Origin: JAXMCI01 sp046349435
Lineage (GTDB): Bacteria > Pseudomonadota > Alphaproteobacteria > Dongiales > Dongiaceae
DNA: 24,289 nt
Direction of reading: 5' to 3'
Assembly (NCBI GenBank): GCA_046349435.1
Contig: JAXMCI010000060.1
Coordinates: 1 to 24,289 of the forward strand
In this document: one piece after another, positions 1 through 7,797 of the stretch
Position numbering within the stretch: the stretch's first letter is position 1
How the letters are laid out: each line of letters opens with the position of its first letter
Position numbers and translations under genes: made by a program
The notes under the pieces: model-generated
The model's database searches: none
What the model was told of the DNA's origin: nothing
The model's input: only the letters and a program-made list of their open reading frames with translations

Positions 1-34
1 AGGCCAGCAGGTACTCGGCATGGGCGAGGCCCAT
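1..34 (-). CDS. Probable LrgB/CidB-family protein, N-terminal fragment
   Basis: Only the first 11 codons lie in the window. Reading leftwards from an ATG at 34 gives MGLAHAEYLLA with no stop before the window edge. The start lies 10 bases after the TGA of the CidA/LrgA-like gene, with a purine-rich GAGGG stretch between. The call rests almost wholly on the common lrgA-lrgB gene order; the visible residues are too few to identify the family. Confidence 0.4.
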   Translation of the reverse strand, partial: MGLAHAEYLLA

Positions 35-44
35 CCCCGCGCCC

Positions 45-395
45 TCAGCCCTGGCGGCCGGGCAGGCGCCGCGACAGCGCCGACATGACCAGCGCGGTCA
101 CCGCCAGGCTGGCCACCACCGAGACCAGCAGGCCGACGGCGATCGGTAGCCAGGCGCCCTCGATCAGCGGCAGCCAGGCGATCACCCCGACCCCGGCCGG
201 CACGAACAGCAGCCCGAGATTGTCGTGCAGGAACCCCGCCGTGCGGCCGAGCTCCTCCGACGCGCCGCCGCGGACGCAGAGCAGGAGGAAGAGCAGCACC
301 AGCCCGATCACCGCGCCCGGGATCGGCAGCCCGGCGACCGAGGCGATCGCCTCGCCGACCAGCTGCAGGACGATCAGCAGGAAGATCGTGGTCAT
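45..395 (-). CDS. CidA/LrgA family holin-like membrane protein
   Basis: This 116-residue protein is nearly all hydrophobic, with about four membrane segments (roughly residues 4-20, 27-43, 60-77 and 84-106). It has the family hallmark of an early IPGAVIGL-type segment after a short loop, followed by a charged loop and a segment rich in LLFVPAGVG. Family members are small inner-membrane proteins thought to act with LrgB/CidB in murein hydrolase control, or in export of small organic acids. A strong GAGGAGG ribosome binding site lies about 10 bases before the ATG. It sits 22 bases after the exported-protein gene and just before a probable lrgB, so the three likely form one operon. The length is typical of the family. 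Confidence 0.88.
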   Translation of the reverse strand: MTTIFLLIVLQLVGEAIASVAGLPIPGAVIGLVLLFLLLCVRGGASEELGRTAGFLHDNLGLLFVPAGVGVIAWLPLIEGAWLPIAVGLLVSVVASLAVTALVMSALSRRLPGRQG

Positions 396-417
396 CGGGC
401 AGGCGCCTCCTCGGCGA

Positions 418-984
418 TCAATCGGGTTGCCGGGTCAGCCGCCCGGTGACGACCAGCTCGGGCCGGCCCGGGGCCAGCCGGCTGAAGCGCAGCGCCATGG
501 CATCGCCCTCGAGCGTGCGCTCGTAGGTCTGCAGCTCCCAGCCGCCCGCCGGGTCGATCGCCAGCACCTGCACCGTCAGGCGGTTGCCGGCCAGCACCGC
601 CCAGGCGCCGGGGCGGCCGGTGAAGGGCTCGGCCGCGGCGGCGGTGCGCCAGGTCCGGGGTGACGGGCCGGGGATGAAATGCAGCTCGCTGCGGCGCAGG
701 CGCTGGCCGGCCGCATCCTCGGCGTCCCGGATCAGCGTGCTCCAGGCGAGGCGGAAGCCGTCGCCCTCGCGCCGCAGCTCGACCCGGACGTCGCGATAGC
801 TGCTGACGAAGAAGCGGTCGGTCGCCTCACCCTGCGCCTGCCCCTGGAAGAGGCCGACGAAGCGGTCGAGCCCGGCGTCCCCGGCCGCGGCCGCGACGGC
901 TGCCGCGGGCAGCAGCGGCAGCGCGAGCAGCCAGGAGAGCGCTCGGCGCCGCCCCGCCCGGTCGATGGCTCGCCCCTGCCCCAC
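418..984 (-). CDS. Exported protein of unknown function
   Basis: I do not recognise this 188-residue protein. I place the start at the GTG at 984, because the reading frame upstream of it looks non-coding (AT-richer, with poor codon bias). The N-terminus has an arginine-rich stretch followed by a hydrophobic run (WLLALPLLPAAAVAAAA), a plausible Sec signal peptide. The mature part alternates hydrophobic and polar residues (for example RDVRVELRREGDGFRLAWSTL), suggesting a beta-rich, perhaps lipocalin-like, periplasmic domain with no cysteines. It lies upstream of the CidA/LrgA gene with a 22-base gap and probably shares its transcript. The start is uncertain because no clear ribosome binding site precedes it. 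Confidence 0.6.
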   Translation of the reverse strand: MGQGRAIDRAGRRRALSWLLALPLLPAAAVAAAAGDAGLDRFVGLFQGQAQGEATDRFFVSSYRDVRVELRREGDGFRLAWSTLIRDAEDAAGQRLRRSELHFIPGPSPRTWRTAAAAEPFTGRPGAWAVLAGNRLTVQVLAIDPAGGWELQTYERTLEGDAMALRFSRLAPGRPELVVTGRLTRQPD

Positions 985-1038
985 GACGACTCGCCCCCCG
1001 CTGCGACGAAACAACCCAAACCACAAATTGGCTCGGCT

Positions 1039-1063
1039 GGAATATCGCAGAAACCGACGGCTT
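1039..1063 (+). promoter_or_regulatory. EcfG-like promoter upstream of small secreted protein 1
   Basis: GGAAT, 16 bases, then GCTT. This resembles the alphaproteobacterial EcfG consensus GGAAC-N16/17-cGTT, with one mismatch in the -35 part and one or two in the -10 part. The same pattern, at nearly the same distance from its ATG (81 versus 82 bases), precedes the related gene at 8857. It is a match by eye and is not proven. Confidence 0.45.
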
Positions 1064-1077
1064 GCAGGATAGCTCCC

Positions 1078-1096
1078 GTCGACGCGAGGCGCCGAC
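1078..1096 (+). promoter_or_regulatory. 5' UTR hairpin of small secreted protein 1
   Basis: GTCGaCGC, loop GAG, GCGcCGAC: a seven-pair stem with one mismatch. It runs into an 11-base block, GCCGACCGGCG (1091-1101), that recurs unchanged in the UTR of the gene at 8857 together with another hairpin. It may control translation or mRNA stability; no function is shown. Confidence 0.35.
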
Positions 1097-1143
1097 CGGC
1101 GGAATGAAGAGGCCGCCGCAAGCGGATCCAGGGAGTCACGGCC

Positions 1144-1266
1144 ATGCTGAAGCGTACCTTCGTCGCCACCTTCGCCCTGATGCTGGCGATCGGCTTTGCC
1201 GCCTCGGCCCATGCCGGCCTGCGGTCCAGCACCAGCGTCGGCGCGAACCACGGATCCAGGCCGTAA
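1144..1266 (+). CDS. Small secreted protein 1 (40 aa, signal peptide)
   Basis: An ATG with AGGGAG eight to nine bases upstream opens a 40-codon frame. MLKRTFVATFALMLAIGFAASAHA is a textbook Sec signal peptide (two lysine/arginine charges, hydrophobic core, A-H-A cleavage site), leaving a mature peptide of about 16 residues, GLRSSTSVGANHGSRP. The signal peptide, start context, UTR and terminator resemble those of the small gene at 8857, although the mature parts do not. The mature peptide is short enough to be a secreted or periplasmic peptide, or a degraded gene. Function is unknown. It is convergent with the LysR gene. Confidence 0.6.
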   Translation: MLKRTFVATFALMLAIGFAASAHAGLRSSTSVGANHGSRP

Positions 1267-1287
1267 GCCGGCTGCTTGCCTCGACGG

Positions 1288-1324
1288 GATGCACCGGCCG
1301 CAAGGTGGCCTCGGCCGGCGCATC
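1288..1324 (+). terminator. Terminator-like hairpin
   Basis: GATGCaCCGGCC, a 13-base loop, GGCCGGcGCATC: 11 pairs with one mismatch, between the stops of two convergent genes (1266 and 1336). There is no T run on either side. It closely resembles the hairpin after the second small secreted gene (9062-9114). Confidence 0.55.
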
Positions 1325-1335
1325 GCCTCGGCGCC

Positions 1336-2262
1336 TCAGCCGCCGGTCTCCTCCGCACGGAAGCGCCGGAAGCCCTCGACGATCCAGCGCTCGAGCTCGC
1401 GGATCGGGCCGCTGATCCGGTCGGCCGCCGGGGTCAGCAGGTGGTAGGGATGCAGCGCCGGGACGCTCTCCTCGAAAAGCCGGACCAACCGGCCCTCACG
1501 CAGATCCGCATCGACCGTCGGCAGGTCGCCGAGCGCGACGCCGTAGCCGGCGCGCGCCGCCTGCAGCGACCAGTGGGCGCTGTCGAAGAAGATGCCGCGC
1601 GCCTCGCTCGCCGCCCCGCTCGCCCACGGCACGCCCGCCGAGGCGAACCAGCGCGACCACGCCTCCTCGTCATATTCGTGCAGCAGGTCGCAGCGCTGCA
1701 GGTCGGCCGGCCGCCGGATCGGCGCCTCGCCCTCGGCCAGCCGCGGGCTGCAGACCGGGAAGAACTGCGAGTGGCCGAGGCGGATCACTCGCCGGCCGGG
1801 ATATTCGGCGCTGCCATAGACGATGGCGAGGTCGGCCTCGGCCGAGGCCGCGGGCTGCCGCCAATGCTCGGTCAGCACCTTGAGCCGCAGCCGCGGGAAG
1901 GCCTTGAGGAACTGGCCGAGCAGCGGCACCAGCCAGTTGGCGCCGAGCCCGGGCACGCAGGAGATCGACAGCTCGCCCTCGAGATGCCCCGCCTTGACCC
2001 GGGTGGTGGCGTCGCACAGCGAATCGAAGGCCTCGCGCACCCGGCGCAGCAGCCGCTCGCCCTCGGCGGTGAGGCGCACCGGCTTGCGGCGGCGGTCGAA
2101 CAGCTCGACCCCGAGCTGGCCTTCGAGCGCGCGGATCTGGTGGCTGACCGCGCTGTGGGTGACGCCCAGCTCCTCCGCCGCCTTGGCCACGGCGAGGTGC
2201 CGCGCCGCCGCCTCGAAGGCGCGCAGGCCATAGAGCGGCAGGGTGCGTCGCGGCTCGGCCAC
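1336..2262 (-). CDS. LysR-family transcriptional regulator (GcvA type)
   Basis: This is a LysR-type regulator of about 308 residues. The N-terminus (LYGLRAFEAAARHLAVAKAAEELGVTHSAVSHQIRALEGQLG) is the typical winged helix-turn-helix, followed by the LFDRR.KPVRLTAEGERL segment and a periplasmic-binding-protein-like effector domain with the conserved L.VLTEHW and GYGVALGDLPTV stretches seen in GcvA-like members. The frame extends to a GTG at 2286, but that start overlaps a perfect operator-like palindrome, so I prefer the GTG at 2262; neither has a clear ribosome binding site. It is transcribed away from the seven-gene transport and hydrolysis operon starting at 2435 and is its most likely regulator. 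The inducer is unknown but may be the transported compound. Confidence 0.9.
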   Translation of the reverse strand: MAEPRRTLPLYGLRAFEAAARHLAVAKAAEELGVTHSAVSHQIRALEGQLGVELFDRRRKPVRLTAEGERLLRRVREAFDSLCDATTRVKAGHLEGELSISCVPGLGANWLVPLLGQFLKAFPRLRLKVLTEHWRQPAASAEADLAIVYGSAEYPGRRVIRLGHSQFFPVCSPRLAEGEAPIRRPADLQRCDLLHEYDEEAWSRWFASAGVPWASGAASEARGIFFDSAHWSLQAARAGYGVALGDLPTVDADLREGRLVRLFEESVPALHPYHLLTPAADRISGPIRELERWIVEGFRRFRAEETGG

Positions 2263-2271
2263 GCCCACATT

Positions 2272-2286
2272 GTGAGCAGTGCTCAC
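2272..2286. promoter_or_regulatory. LysR operator candidate (T-N11-A palindrome)
   Basis: GTGAGCAGTGCTCAC is a perfect inverted repeat (seven-base arms around a single G). Its core is exactly T-N11-A, the LysR-type binding consensus. It lies in the gap between the LysR gene and the divergent operon, about 150 bases before the first operon start and just upstream of the preferred LysR start, where it could serve both autoregulation and operon control. Confidence 0.6.
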
Positions 2287-2434
2287 GCGATGGGCAAGGT
2301 TCTCAAGCGAGCCAGCGCGTCGCGGCGTGAATCCAGCTCACCTTGCGGGGAGGATTTCTCGCTTGGTGGGCGCCCCCCGCGCTCCTAGCCTGATCTGCGG
2401 CGGCCGCGACGCCGCAGGCAGGAGGGGCAGCAGG

Positions 2435-3355
2435 ATGAGCATCTCGCAGCAGGCCGGCGGCGCCGGCGACCAGGCGGCGGCACAGGGCTGGGGCGTCACC
2501 GCCCAGACCGGACGGCTGCGCGACGTGCTGCTCGGCAAGCCCGACCATTTCCGCTGGGTGCCGCTCAACTCGATCTCCGCCGTCACCTTCAGCAACCAGG
2601 AGGCGATGGGCTACCGCTTCGACAAGCAGAAGGCCATGCAGCAGCATCGCCGCATGGTCGACGCCTACGAGGCGGCCGGCGTGCGCTGCCACTTCGTCGA
2701 GGCCGACGAGGGCCTGCCGAGCAGCGTCTTCACCCGCGATTCCAGCTTCATGACGCCGTGGGGCGCGGTGATCGCCAGCATCCAGACGCCGCCGCGCCGG
2801 CAGGACTACGCGGTCGTCTCCGAGTTCTACCGCAGTGCCGGCATCCCGATCTGGAAGTGGGTCACCGCCAACCATTTCGAGGGCGGCGACTTCGTCATCC
2901 TGAAGCCTGGCGTGGCCCTGCTCGGCTGGTCGGGCGACCGCTCGACCAAGGAGGGCGCCGACCAGGTCGCCGGCTGGATGCGCGAGAAGGGCTGGGAGGC
3001 CTTCGTGGTGCCGATCCCGCCGCAGTTCGTCCACATGGACGCCGTGGTGGTGATGCTGGAGAAGGGGCTGGCGCTGGTCTGCGAGGACGCGCTGCCCCCC
3101 TACGGCCTCGACTTCATCAAGCAGAAGCACGGCATCCGGGTGATCCCGGTCGCCTATGCCGACTGCGTCAAGCTCGGCGGCAACCTGGTCAGCCTCGGCG
3201 AGCGCCGCGTGCTGTCGATGGCGCACAACGTCAACGTCAATGCGCGGCTGCGCGACGAGGGCTTCGAGGTGGTCGCGGGCGACTACGACATGTTCGCGCT
3301 CGGCGGCGGCGGGGTGCACTGCTCCTGCCACGAGCTGCGGCGCGACCCGGACTAG
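2435..3355 (+). CDS. Arginine deiminase / amidinotransferase-fold hydrolase
   Basis: The 306-residue protein has the guanidino-group-modifying (DDAH / arginine deiminase / amidinotransferase) signature in order: FTRDSSF (about 99-105), FEGGDF (148-153, with the catalytic-type Glu and Asp), VHMD (199-202, catalytic His200), and C-terminal GGGVHCSCHEL with the nucleophile most likely Cys296. In this superfamily the cysteine attacks a guanidino carbon, releasing ammonia or an amine, or transferring the amidino group. The start at 2435 has GGAGGGG seven bases upstream. It is the first gene of an operon with a polyamine-type ABC importer, so a guanidino or polyamine-like substrate is a reasonable inference. 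Which substrate, and whether it is a hydrolase or a transferase, cannot be told from the sequence. The second cysteine (298) beside the nucleophile is a point to note. Confidence 0.82.
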   Translation: MSISQQAGGAGDQAAAQGWGVTAQTGRLRDVLLGKPDHFRWVPLNSISAVTFSNQEAMGYRFDKQKAMQQHRRMVDAYEAAGVRCHFVEADEGLPSSVFTRDSSFMTPWGAVIASIQTPPRRQDYAVVSEFYRSAGIPIWKWVTANHFEGGDFVILKPGVALLGWSGDRSTKEGADQVAGWMREKGWEAFVVPIPPQFVHMDAVVVMLEKGLALVCEDALPPYGLDFIKQKHGIRVIPVAYADCVKLGGNLVSLGERRVLSMAHNVNVNARLRDEGFEVVAGDYDMFALGGGGVHCSCHELRRDPD

Positions 3356-3364
3356 GTGAGAGAA

Positions 3365-3386
3365 CGCGGCCGGGAAAACGGCCGCG
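3365..3386 (+). other. Intercistronic hairpin before the binding-protein gene
   Basis: CGCGGCCG, loop GGAAAA, CGGCCGCG: a perfect eight-pair stem in the 55-base gap between the hydrolase and the binding-protein gene. Such hairpins often stabilise transcripts or set unequal expression where a binding protein must outnumber its neighbours. It has no T run, so it may be only a weak terminator. Confidence 0.5.
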
Positions 3387-3410
3387 GCAACGACCAACAG
3401 GAGGCCAGTC

Positions 3411-4550
3411 ATGGAGAGCAGCAGCAGGCCCGGGCTGATCCCGGTGCGCCAGTATTTCCTGCCGTCTCGGCGCGGCTTCCTACGCGCCGCCGGCGCCGCC
3501 GCGGCGCTCGCCGCCGGCGGCCTGCCGAATCGCCCGGCGGCCGCGGCGACCAAGCTCACCTTCATCGGCTGGCAGGGCTACGAGACCTTCCTCGAGGCGG
3601 GCGACTTCGGCAAGGCGCACGGGCTGGAGCTGGAGAAGAGCTTCATCTCCAACGCCGACGAGGTCACCACCAAGCTGCGGCTGGGATCGGCCCAGGTCGA
3701 TCTCTGCACGCCCTATTTCATCTACGACCACTTCCTCGCCGAGGAGCAGCTGATCGCCGAGATCGACACCGCGCGCATCCCGCGCTTCAAGGCGATCCAC
3801 CCGACCATCCTGAAGATCTGCGAGCCCAACATGGCCAGGGACGGCAAGTGGTACGCCGTGCCGATGACCTACGGCGCGATCTGCATGATGTACAACGCCG
3901 ACCAGGCGGCCGCGCCGACCTCCTGGAAGGACATGCTGAAGCCGGAATACAAGGGCAAGGCGGCCATCACCTCGGACTATCCCGGCAACATGTTCGCCTG
4001 GGCCCGGGTCGCCGGGGTGAAGCAGCCGACCTTCATGACCTACGACGAGCTGAAGAAGACGGTCGAGCTGCTGATCGACCTGAAGCGCAACCACCTGCGC
4101 GCCATCGCCCCCAGCTACGGCGACCTCGTCAACATGCTGTCGGCCAAGGAGGTGGTGATCGCCCAGGGCTGGGAGCCGGTGGCGAGCTGGGTCGGCAACG
4201 CCGCCAACATCAAGATCGCCTACCCCGCCGAGCAGTCGATGGGCTTCATCGAGGGCTACGCCATCGGCCAGGGCTCGGGCAATGTCGACGCCGCCTACGA
4301 CTACATCAACAACGCGCTGTCGGTGGCCGGCCAGCTGGCCGGCGCCGAGGCCAACTCGATGCCGGTGGTGGTGGCCGACGCCATGGGACAGGCGAGCGCC
4401 GCCAACAAGGCGCTCTACAACTACGACGCGCTCGAGGACTATTTCCACGTCAAGACCGACGTCGTCCCGATGTACCCGCTGAAGTCTGACGGCGTGCACG
4501 CCGTCTGGGACGACTACCAGGAAGCCTGGGAGAAGGTGCTGAAGGGCTAG
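3411..4550 (+). CDS. ABC transporter substrate-binding protein, spermidine/putrescine (PotD/F) type
   Basis: The protein has 379 residues. Residues 18-27 (SRRGFLRAAG) form a twin-arginine export motif followed by an alanine-rich hydrophobic run, so it is probably exported folded to the periplasm. The mature part starts with LTFIGWQGYE and continues with KWYAVPMTYGAICMMYN, TSWKDMLKPEYKGKAAI and VVIAQGWEPVASWV, all at the places expected for cluster D-I (polyamine-type) binding proteins. The start has AGGAGG about seven bases upstream. It is followed by two matching permease genes. The ligand is probably a small cationic or polyamine-like molecule, but binding-site residues cannot be assigned with confidence. 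Confidence 0.9.
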   Translation: MESSSRPGLIPVRQYFLPSRRGFLRAAGAAAALAAGGLPNRPAAAATKLTFIGWQGYETFLEAGDFGKAHGLELEKSFISNADEVTTKLRLGSAQVDLCTPYFIYDHFLAEEQLIAEIDTARIPRFKAIHPTILKICEPNMARDGKWYAVPMTYGAICMMYNADQAAAPTSWKDMLKPEYKGKAAITSDYPGNMFAWARVAGVKQPTFMTYDELKKTVELLIDLKRNHLRAIAPSYGDLVNMLSAKEVVIAQGWEPVASWVGNAANIKIAYPAEQSMGFIEGYAIGQGSGNVDAAYDYINNALSVAGQLAGAEANSMPVVVADAMGQASAANKALYNYDALEDYFHVKTDVVPMYPLKSDGVHAVWDDYQEAWEKVLKG

Positions 4551-4581
4551 GGCGCGCGGGGACGCCGGCCGGGCGGCGGCG

Positions 4582-5421
4582 GTGAGGCCGGGGCGCCTGC
4601 CCCTGCGGCTGCTGCCCTCGCTCGGCGTCTTCCTCGTCTTCTTCGTCCTGCCGATGGCCTGGTTCCTGGTCGTCAGCTTCTGGCGGCTGCGCAACTACAA
4701 GCTCTATCCCGACCTGTCGCTGCGCAACTACGCCACGGTGGTCGAGGAGTATCTTCCGGCCGGGCTCTTCACCGTCGGCATCGCCGCGCTGATCGCCGTG
4801 CTGACCACGCTCTTCGCCTTCCTGCTCGCCTACCTCATCCGCTTCAAGGCGCCGCGCTTCGGCCGGCTGCTGCTGTCGGTCGCGCTGGTCACCCTGTTCG
4901 GCGGCTACCTCGTCAAGATCTACGCGTGGAAGACCATTCTCGGCGTCGACGGCATCCTCAACCAGCTGCTGCTCGGCCTCGGGCTGGTCGACGCGCCGAT
5001 CGAATGGCTGCTCTACAGCCCGGCCGCGGTCGTCGTCACCCTGGTCCACTTCCTGCTGCCGCTGGCGATGCTGCCGCTCTACGCGTCGATGACCGGCATC
5101 AGGGACGTGCCGCTCGAGGCGGCGCGCGACCTCGGCGCCGGGCCGGGGCGGGTGCTGTGGGACGTCGTGCTGCCGCAATGCCTGCCCGGCCTGCTCTCCG
5201 CCTTCGCGCTCTCCTTCCTGGTCGCCGCCGGCGACTACGTCACGCCGCTGCTGGTCGGCGGCCCGCAGACCGTCATGGTCGGCACCTTCATCCAGAGCCA
5301 GTTCCTCAACCGGCTGAACGCGCCGGTCGGCTCGGCGCTGAGCTACAGCCTGCTCGCCGCCTGCCTGCTGGTCCTCCTCCTGGTGCGCGGCGCGCTTCGC
5401 CGCGCCCTGCGGCCGCGCTGA
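4582..5421 (+). CDS. ABC transporter permease, PotB/PotH-like
   Basis: The 279-residue inner-membrane protein has about six membrane spans. The cytoplasmic EAA loop that docks the ATPase is clear: LEAARDLGAGPGRVLWDVVLP at about residues 178-198. The N-terminus LPSLGVFLVFFVLPMAWFLVVSFW is typical of PotB-type permeases. I use the GTG at 4582, since no ATG exists near the expected N-terminus and the frame upstream is not coding; the ribosome binding site is weak. It lies 31 bases after the binding-protein gene and four bases before the second permease. Confidence 0.9.
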   Translation: MRPGRLPLRLLPSLGVFLVFFVLPMAWFLVVSFWRLRNYKLYPDLSLRNYATVVEEYLPAGLFTVGIAALIAVLTTLFAFLLAYLIRFKAPRFGRLLLSVALVTLFGGYLVKIYAWKTILGVDGILNQLLLGLGLVDAPIEWLLYSPAAVVVTLVHFLLPLAMLPLYASMTGIRDVPLEAARDLGAGPGRVLWDVVLPQCLPGLLSAFALSFLVAAGDYVTPLLVGGPQTVMVGTFIQSQFLNRLNAPVGSALSYSLLAACLLVLLLVRGALRRALRPR

Positions 5422-5425
5422 GGCG

Positions 5426-6208
5426 ATGCGCGACGGCCCGCTCGCGCGGCTCGCCTGGGGCGCCGTCGGCGTCCTCGGCCTCGTCTTCCTCGTCTCGCCG
5501 CTGCTGCTGGTGGTGTTCTTCTCCTTCGCCGTCAACCGCCACGCCACCCTGCCGGTGGGCGGGCTGACGCTCGCCTGGTACGGGGCGCTGCTCGGCAGCG
5601 CCAACTTCCTCTCGGCGCTGCGCAACAGCCTGATCGTCACCCTCTCGGTCGGGCTGCTCTCGACGGTGGTCGGCACGCTCGCCGCCTTCGCGCTGGCGCG
5701 CATGCGGCCGCGCACGGTGGGCTGGCTCTCGACCCTGCTCAGCATGCCGGTGATGCTGCCGCCGCTGGTCCTGGCGCTGGCGCTGGCCACGCTCTACGCG
5801 GCGCTGGGCTTCCGGCTCGGGCTCTACTCGGTGATCCCCAGCCACCTCGTCTTCACCCAGCCCTTCGTCATCCTCGTCGTCTATGCCCAGATGGCCGCCT
5901 TCAGCGACGCGGTCATCGACAGTGCCCGCGACCTCGGCGCCACGCGCACCCGGACCTTCCTCACGGTGGTGCTGCCGATGATCCGGCCGACCCTGATCGG
6001 CGCGACGCTGGTCGCCATGTCGGTGTCGCTCGACGACTTCGTCATCACCTTCTTCACCATCGGCGGCGGCCTCACCCTCTCGACCCTGGTCTGGGGCATG
6101 CTGCGCACCTCGCTCGACCCCAGCGTCAACGCGCTCGGCACGCTGATCCTCGCCGCCACGGTGGGGGCCAGCGTCGTCGCGCTCCGGCTGACGCGCTACC
6201 ACGGATGA
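5426..6208 (+). CDS. ABC transporter permease, PotC/PotI-like
   Basis: The 260-residue protein has about six membrane spans and begins with a typical PotC leader (LVFLVSPLLLVVFFSFAVN). The EAA-like loop reads DSARDLGATRTRTFLTVVLPMI at about residues 170-191, with D-S-A in place of E-A-A, which is common in this subfamily. The start is four bases after the stop of the first permease, suggesting translational coupling. Together the two permeases form the channel of the importer. No ATPase gene follows; a dehydrogenase gene comes next. Confidence 0.9.
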   Translation: MRDGPLARLAWGAVGVLGLVFLVSPLLLVVFFSFAVNRHATLPVGGLTLAWYGALLGSANFLSALRNSLIVTLSVGLLSTVVGTLAAFALARMRPRTVGWLSTLLSMPVMLPPLVLALALATLYAALGFRLGLYSVIPSHLVFTQPFVILVVYAQMAAFSDAVIDSARDLGATRTRTFLTVVLPMIRPTLIGATLVAMSVSLDDFVITFFTIGGGLTLSTLVWGMLRTSLDPSVNALGTLILAATVGASVVALRLTRYHG

Positions 6209-6215
6209 GGCAGAG

Positions 6216-6989
6216 ATGAGCCAGTCCTTCGCCGGCACCGCCGTGCTGGTCACCGGCGCCAGCCAGGGCATCGGCCGGGCGATCGCCGCCGGCTTCGCCG
6301 CGGCCGGCGCCGAGCTCGCCATCCTCGCCGAGGATGACGGCATCCACGCCGCGGCGGAGGCGATCGGGCGGGACGCCGGCCGGCCGGTCACCGCGCTGCG
6401 CTGCGACATCGCCGACCCCGCCGCGGTGGCCGAGGCGGTCGGCCGGCTCGCGCGCATCGACGTGCTGGTCAACAACGCCGGCTATCAGCCGCTGACGCCG
6501 GTCGGCGATCCCGACCCGGCGATCGACGCCGCCTTCCGCCGCGTCATCGACGTCAACGTCACCGGCACCTGGCTGGTCACCCGCCAGGCCCTGCCGCGGA
6601 TGCGGCGCGGCGGGCGCATCCTGATGACCGGCTCGATCTGGGGCCGCACCGGGGCGCCGCGCTATGCCGGCTACACCGCCTCCAAGCATGCGGTGATCGG
6701 GCTGATGCGCGCGCTGGCGATGGAGCTCGGGCCGGCCGGCATCACCGTCAACGCCGTCTGTCCGGGCTGGGTGCGCACCGAAGGGGCGATGTGGACGGTG
6801 CGGGCCGAGGCGGCGCGCGAGGGCCGCCCGGTCGAGGCCCTGCTCGAGGAGGCGATGCGCCACCAGCCGATCGCCGGCATGATGGAGCCGGAGGCGATGG
6901 TGCCGATGTACCTGTTCCTCGCCTCGCCCGCGGCCGCCGACGTCACCGGCCAGGTGATCGGCGTCGATCGCGGCCACTTCATCGGCTGA
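6216..6989 (+). CDS. Short-chain dehydrogenase/reductase 1
   Basis: This is a classical SDR of 257 residues. It has the Rossmann cofactor motif TGASQGIG (13-20), NNAG (86-89), the catalytic Asn in DVNV (about 114), Ser140 in MTGSI, and Tyr153/Lys157 in YTASK. Acidic residues at the end of the second strand (AED, about 39-41) suggest NAD(H) rather than NADP(H). It starts seven bases after the permease stop and precedes a second SDR, so it likely oxidises an alcohol or reduces a carbonyl on an intermediate of the imported compound. The substrate is unknown. At 27-30% identity by eye the two SDRs are not close copies. Confidence 0.92.
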   Translation: MSQSFAGTAVLVTGASQGIGRAIAAGFAAAGAELAILAEDDGIHAAAEAIGRDAGRPVTALRCDIADPAAVAEAVGRLARIDVLVNNAGYQPLTPVGDPDPAIDAAFRRVIDVNVTGTWLVTRQALPRMRRGGRILMTGSIWGRTGAPRYAGYTASKHAVIGLMRALAMELGPAGITVNAVCPGWVRTEGAMWTVRAEAAREGRPVEALLEEAMRHQPIAGMMEPEAMVPMYLFLASPAAADVTGQVIGVDRGHFIG

Positions 6990-7000
6990 GGAGCCAGGGC

Positions 7001-7780
7001 ATGGGCAGGCTCGAGGGCAAGGTCGCGATCCTCACCGGCGCCGCCGCCGGCATCGGCCGCGCCACCGCGACCCTCTTCGCGCGGGAGGGCGCCCGCCTGG
7101 TGCTGACCGACCTCGACGAGGCGGGCGGGACGGCCGCGGCTGCGGCGATCGCGCAGGCCGGCGGCACCGCGCTGTTCCTCGCCCAGGACGTCGCCGAGGA
7201 GGCCGGCTGGGACCATGTCGTCGGCACCGCCTGCGCCCGCTTCGGGCAGCTGGACGTGCTGGTCAACAACGCCGGCATCCAGCTCTCCAAGGCGCTCGAC
7301 GAGACGACGCTCGCCGACTGGCGCCGGGTCATGGCGGTCAATGCCGAGAGCGTCTTCCTCGGCACCAGGCGGGCGATCGCCGCGATGGCGCCGCGCCGCT
7401 CGGGCTCGATCGTCAACCTGTCCTCGACCTACGCCATGGTCGCCGATCCGCTCAACGCCGCCTACTGCGCCTCCAAGGCGGCGGTGCGCCACTTCACCAA
7501 GGCGGCGGCGCTGCATTGCGCCGGGCTCGGCATCCGGGTGAACTCGGTGCATCCCGGGGTCATCGCCACGCCGATGGTGGAGCGCGAGATCGCCGACGTG
7601 ACGCGCGCCCGCGGCCTCGCCGACGACGCGGCGGTGCGCCGCGAATGGGGCGCGCTTTGCCCGCTCGGCATCGGCGCGCCCGAGGAGATCGGCTGGGCGA
7701 TCCTCTATCTCGCCTCCGACGAGTCGCGCTACGTCACCGGCAGCGAGCTCGTCGTCGATGGCGGGCACCTCATCCGCTGA
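7001..7780 (+). CDS. Short-chain dehydrogenase/reductase 2
   Basis: This is a classical SDR of 259 residues with TGAAAGIG (12-19), Asp37 at the end of strand two (TDLDE, indicating NAD preference), NNAG (89-92), Asn114, Ser141/142 and Tyr155/Lys159 in YCASK. The C-terminus ends in TGSELVVDGGHL, the standard family end. The start at 7001 is chosen because the family N-terminus (RLEGKVAILTGA) begins there, and GAGGAG lies about 10 bases upstream. It comes 11 bases after the first SDR and 17 bases before the hydrolase gene. Two SDRs in one operon would suit two successive oxidations, or a matched oxidation and reduction. Confidence 0.93.
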   Translation: MGRLEGKVAILTGAAAGIGRATATLFAREGARLVLTDLDEAGGTAAAAAIAQAGGTALFLAQDVAEEAGWDHVVGTACARFGQLDVLVNNAGIQLSKALDETTLADWRRVMAVNAESVFLGTRRAIAAMAPRRSGSIVNLSSTYAMVADPLNAAYCASKAAVRHFTKAAALHCAGLGIRVNSVHPGVIATPMVEREIADVTRARGLADDAAVRREWGALCPLGIGAPEEIGWAILYLASDESRYVTGSELVVDGGHLIR

Positions 7781-7797
7781 GCGGCAGGAGAGCAACG

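Noticed and set aside
985..1323. N-terminal extension of the exported protein upstream of 984
   Set aside because: This part overlaps promoter-like DNA and the oppositely transcribed small secreted gene, and it has poor codon bias.
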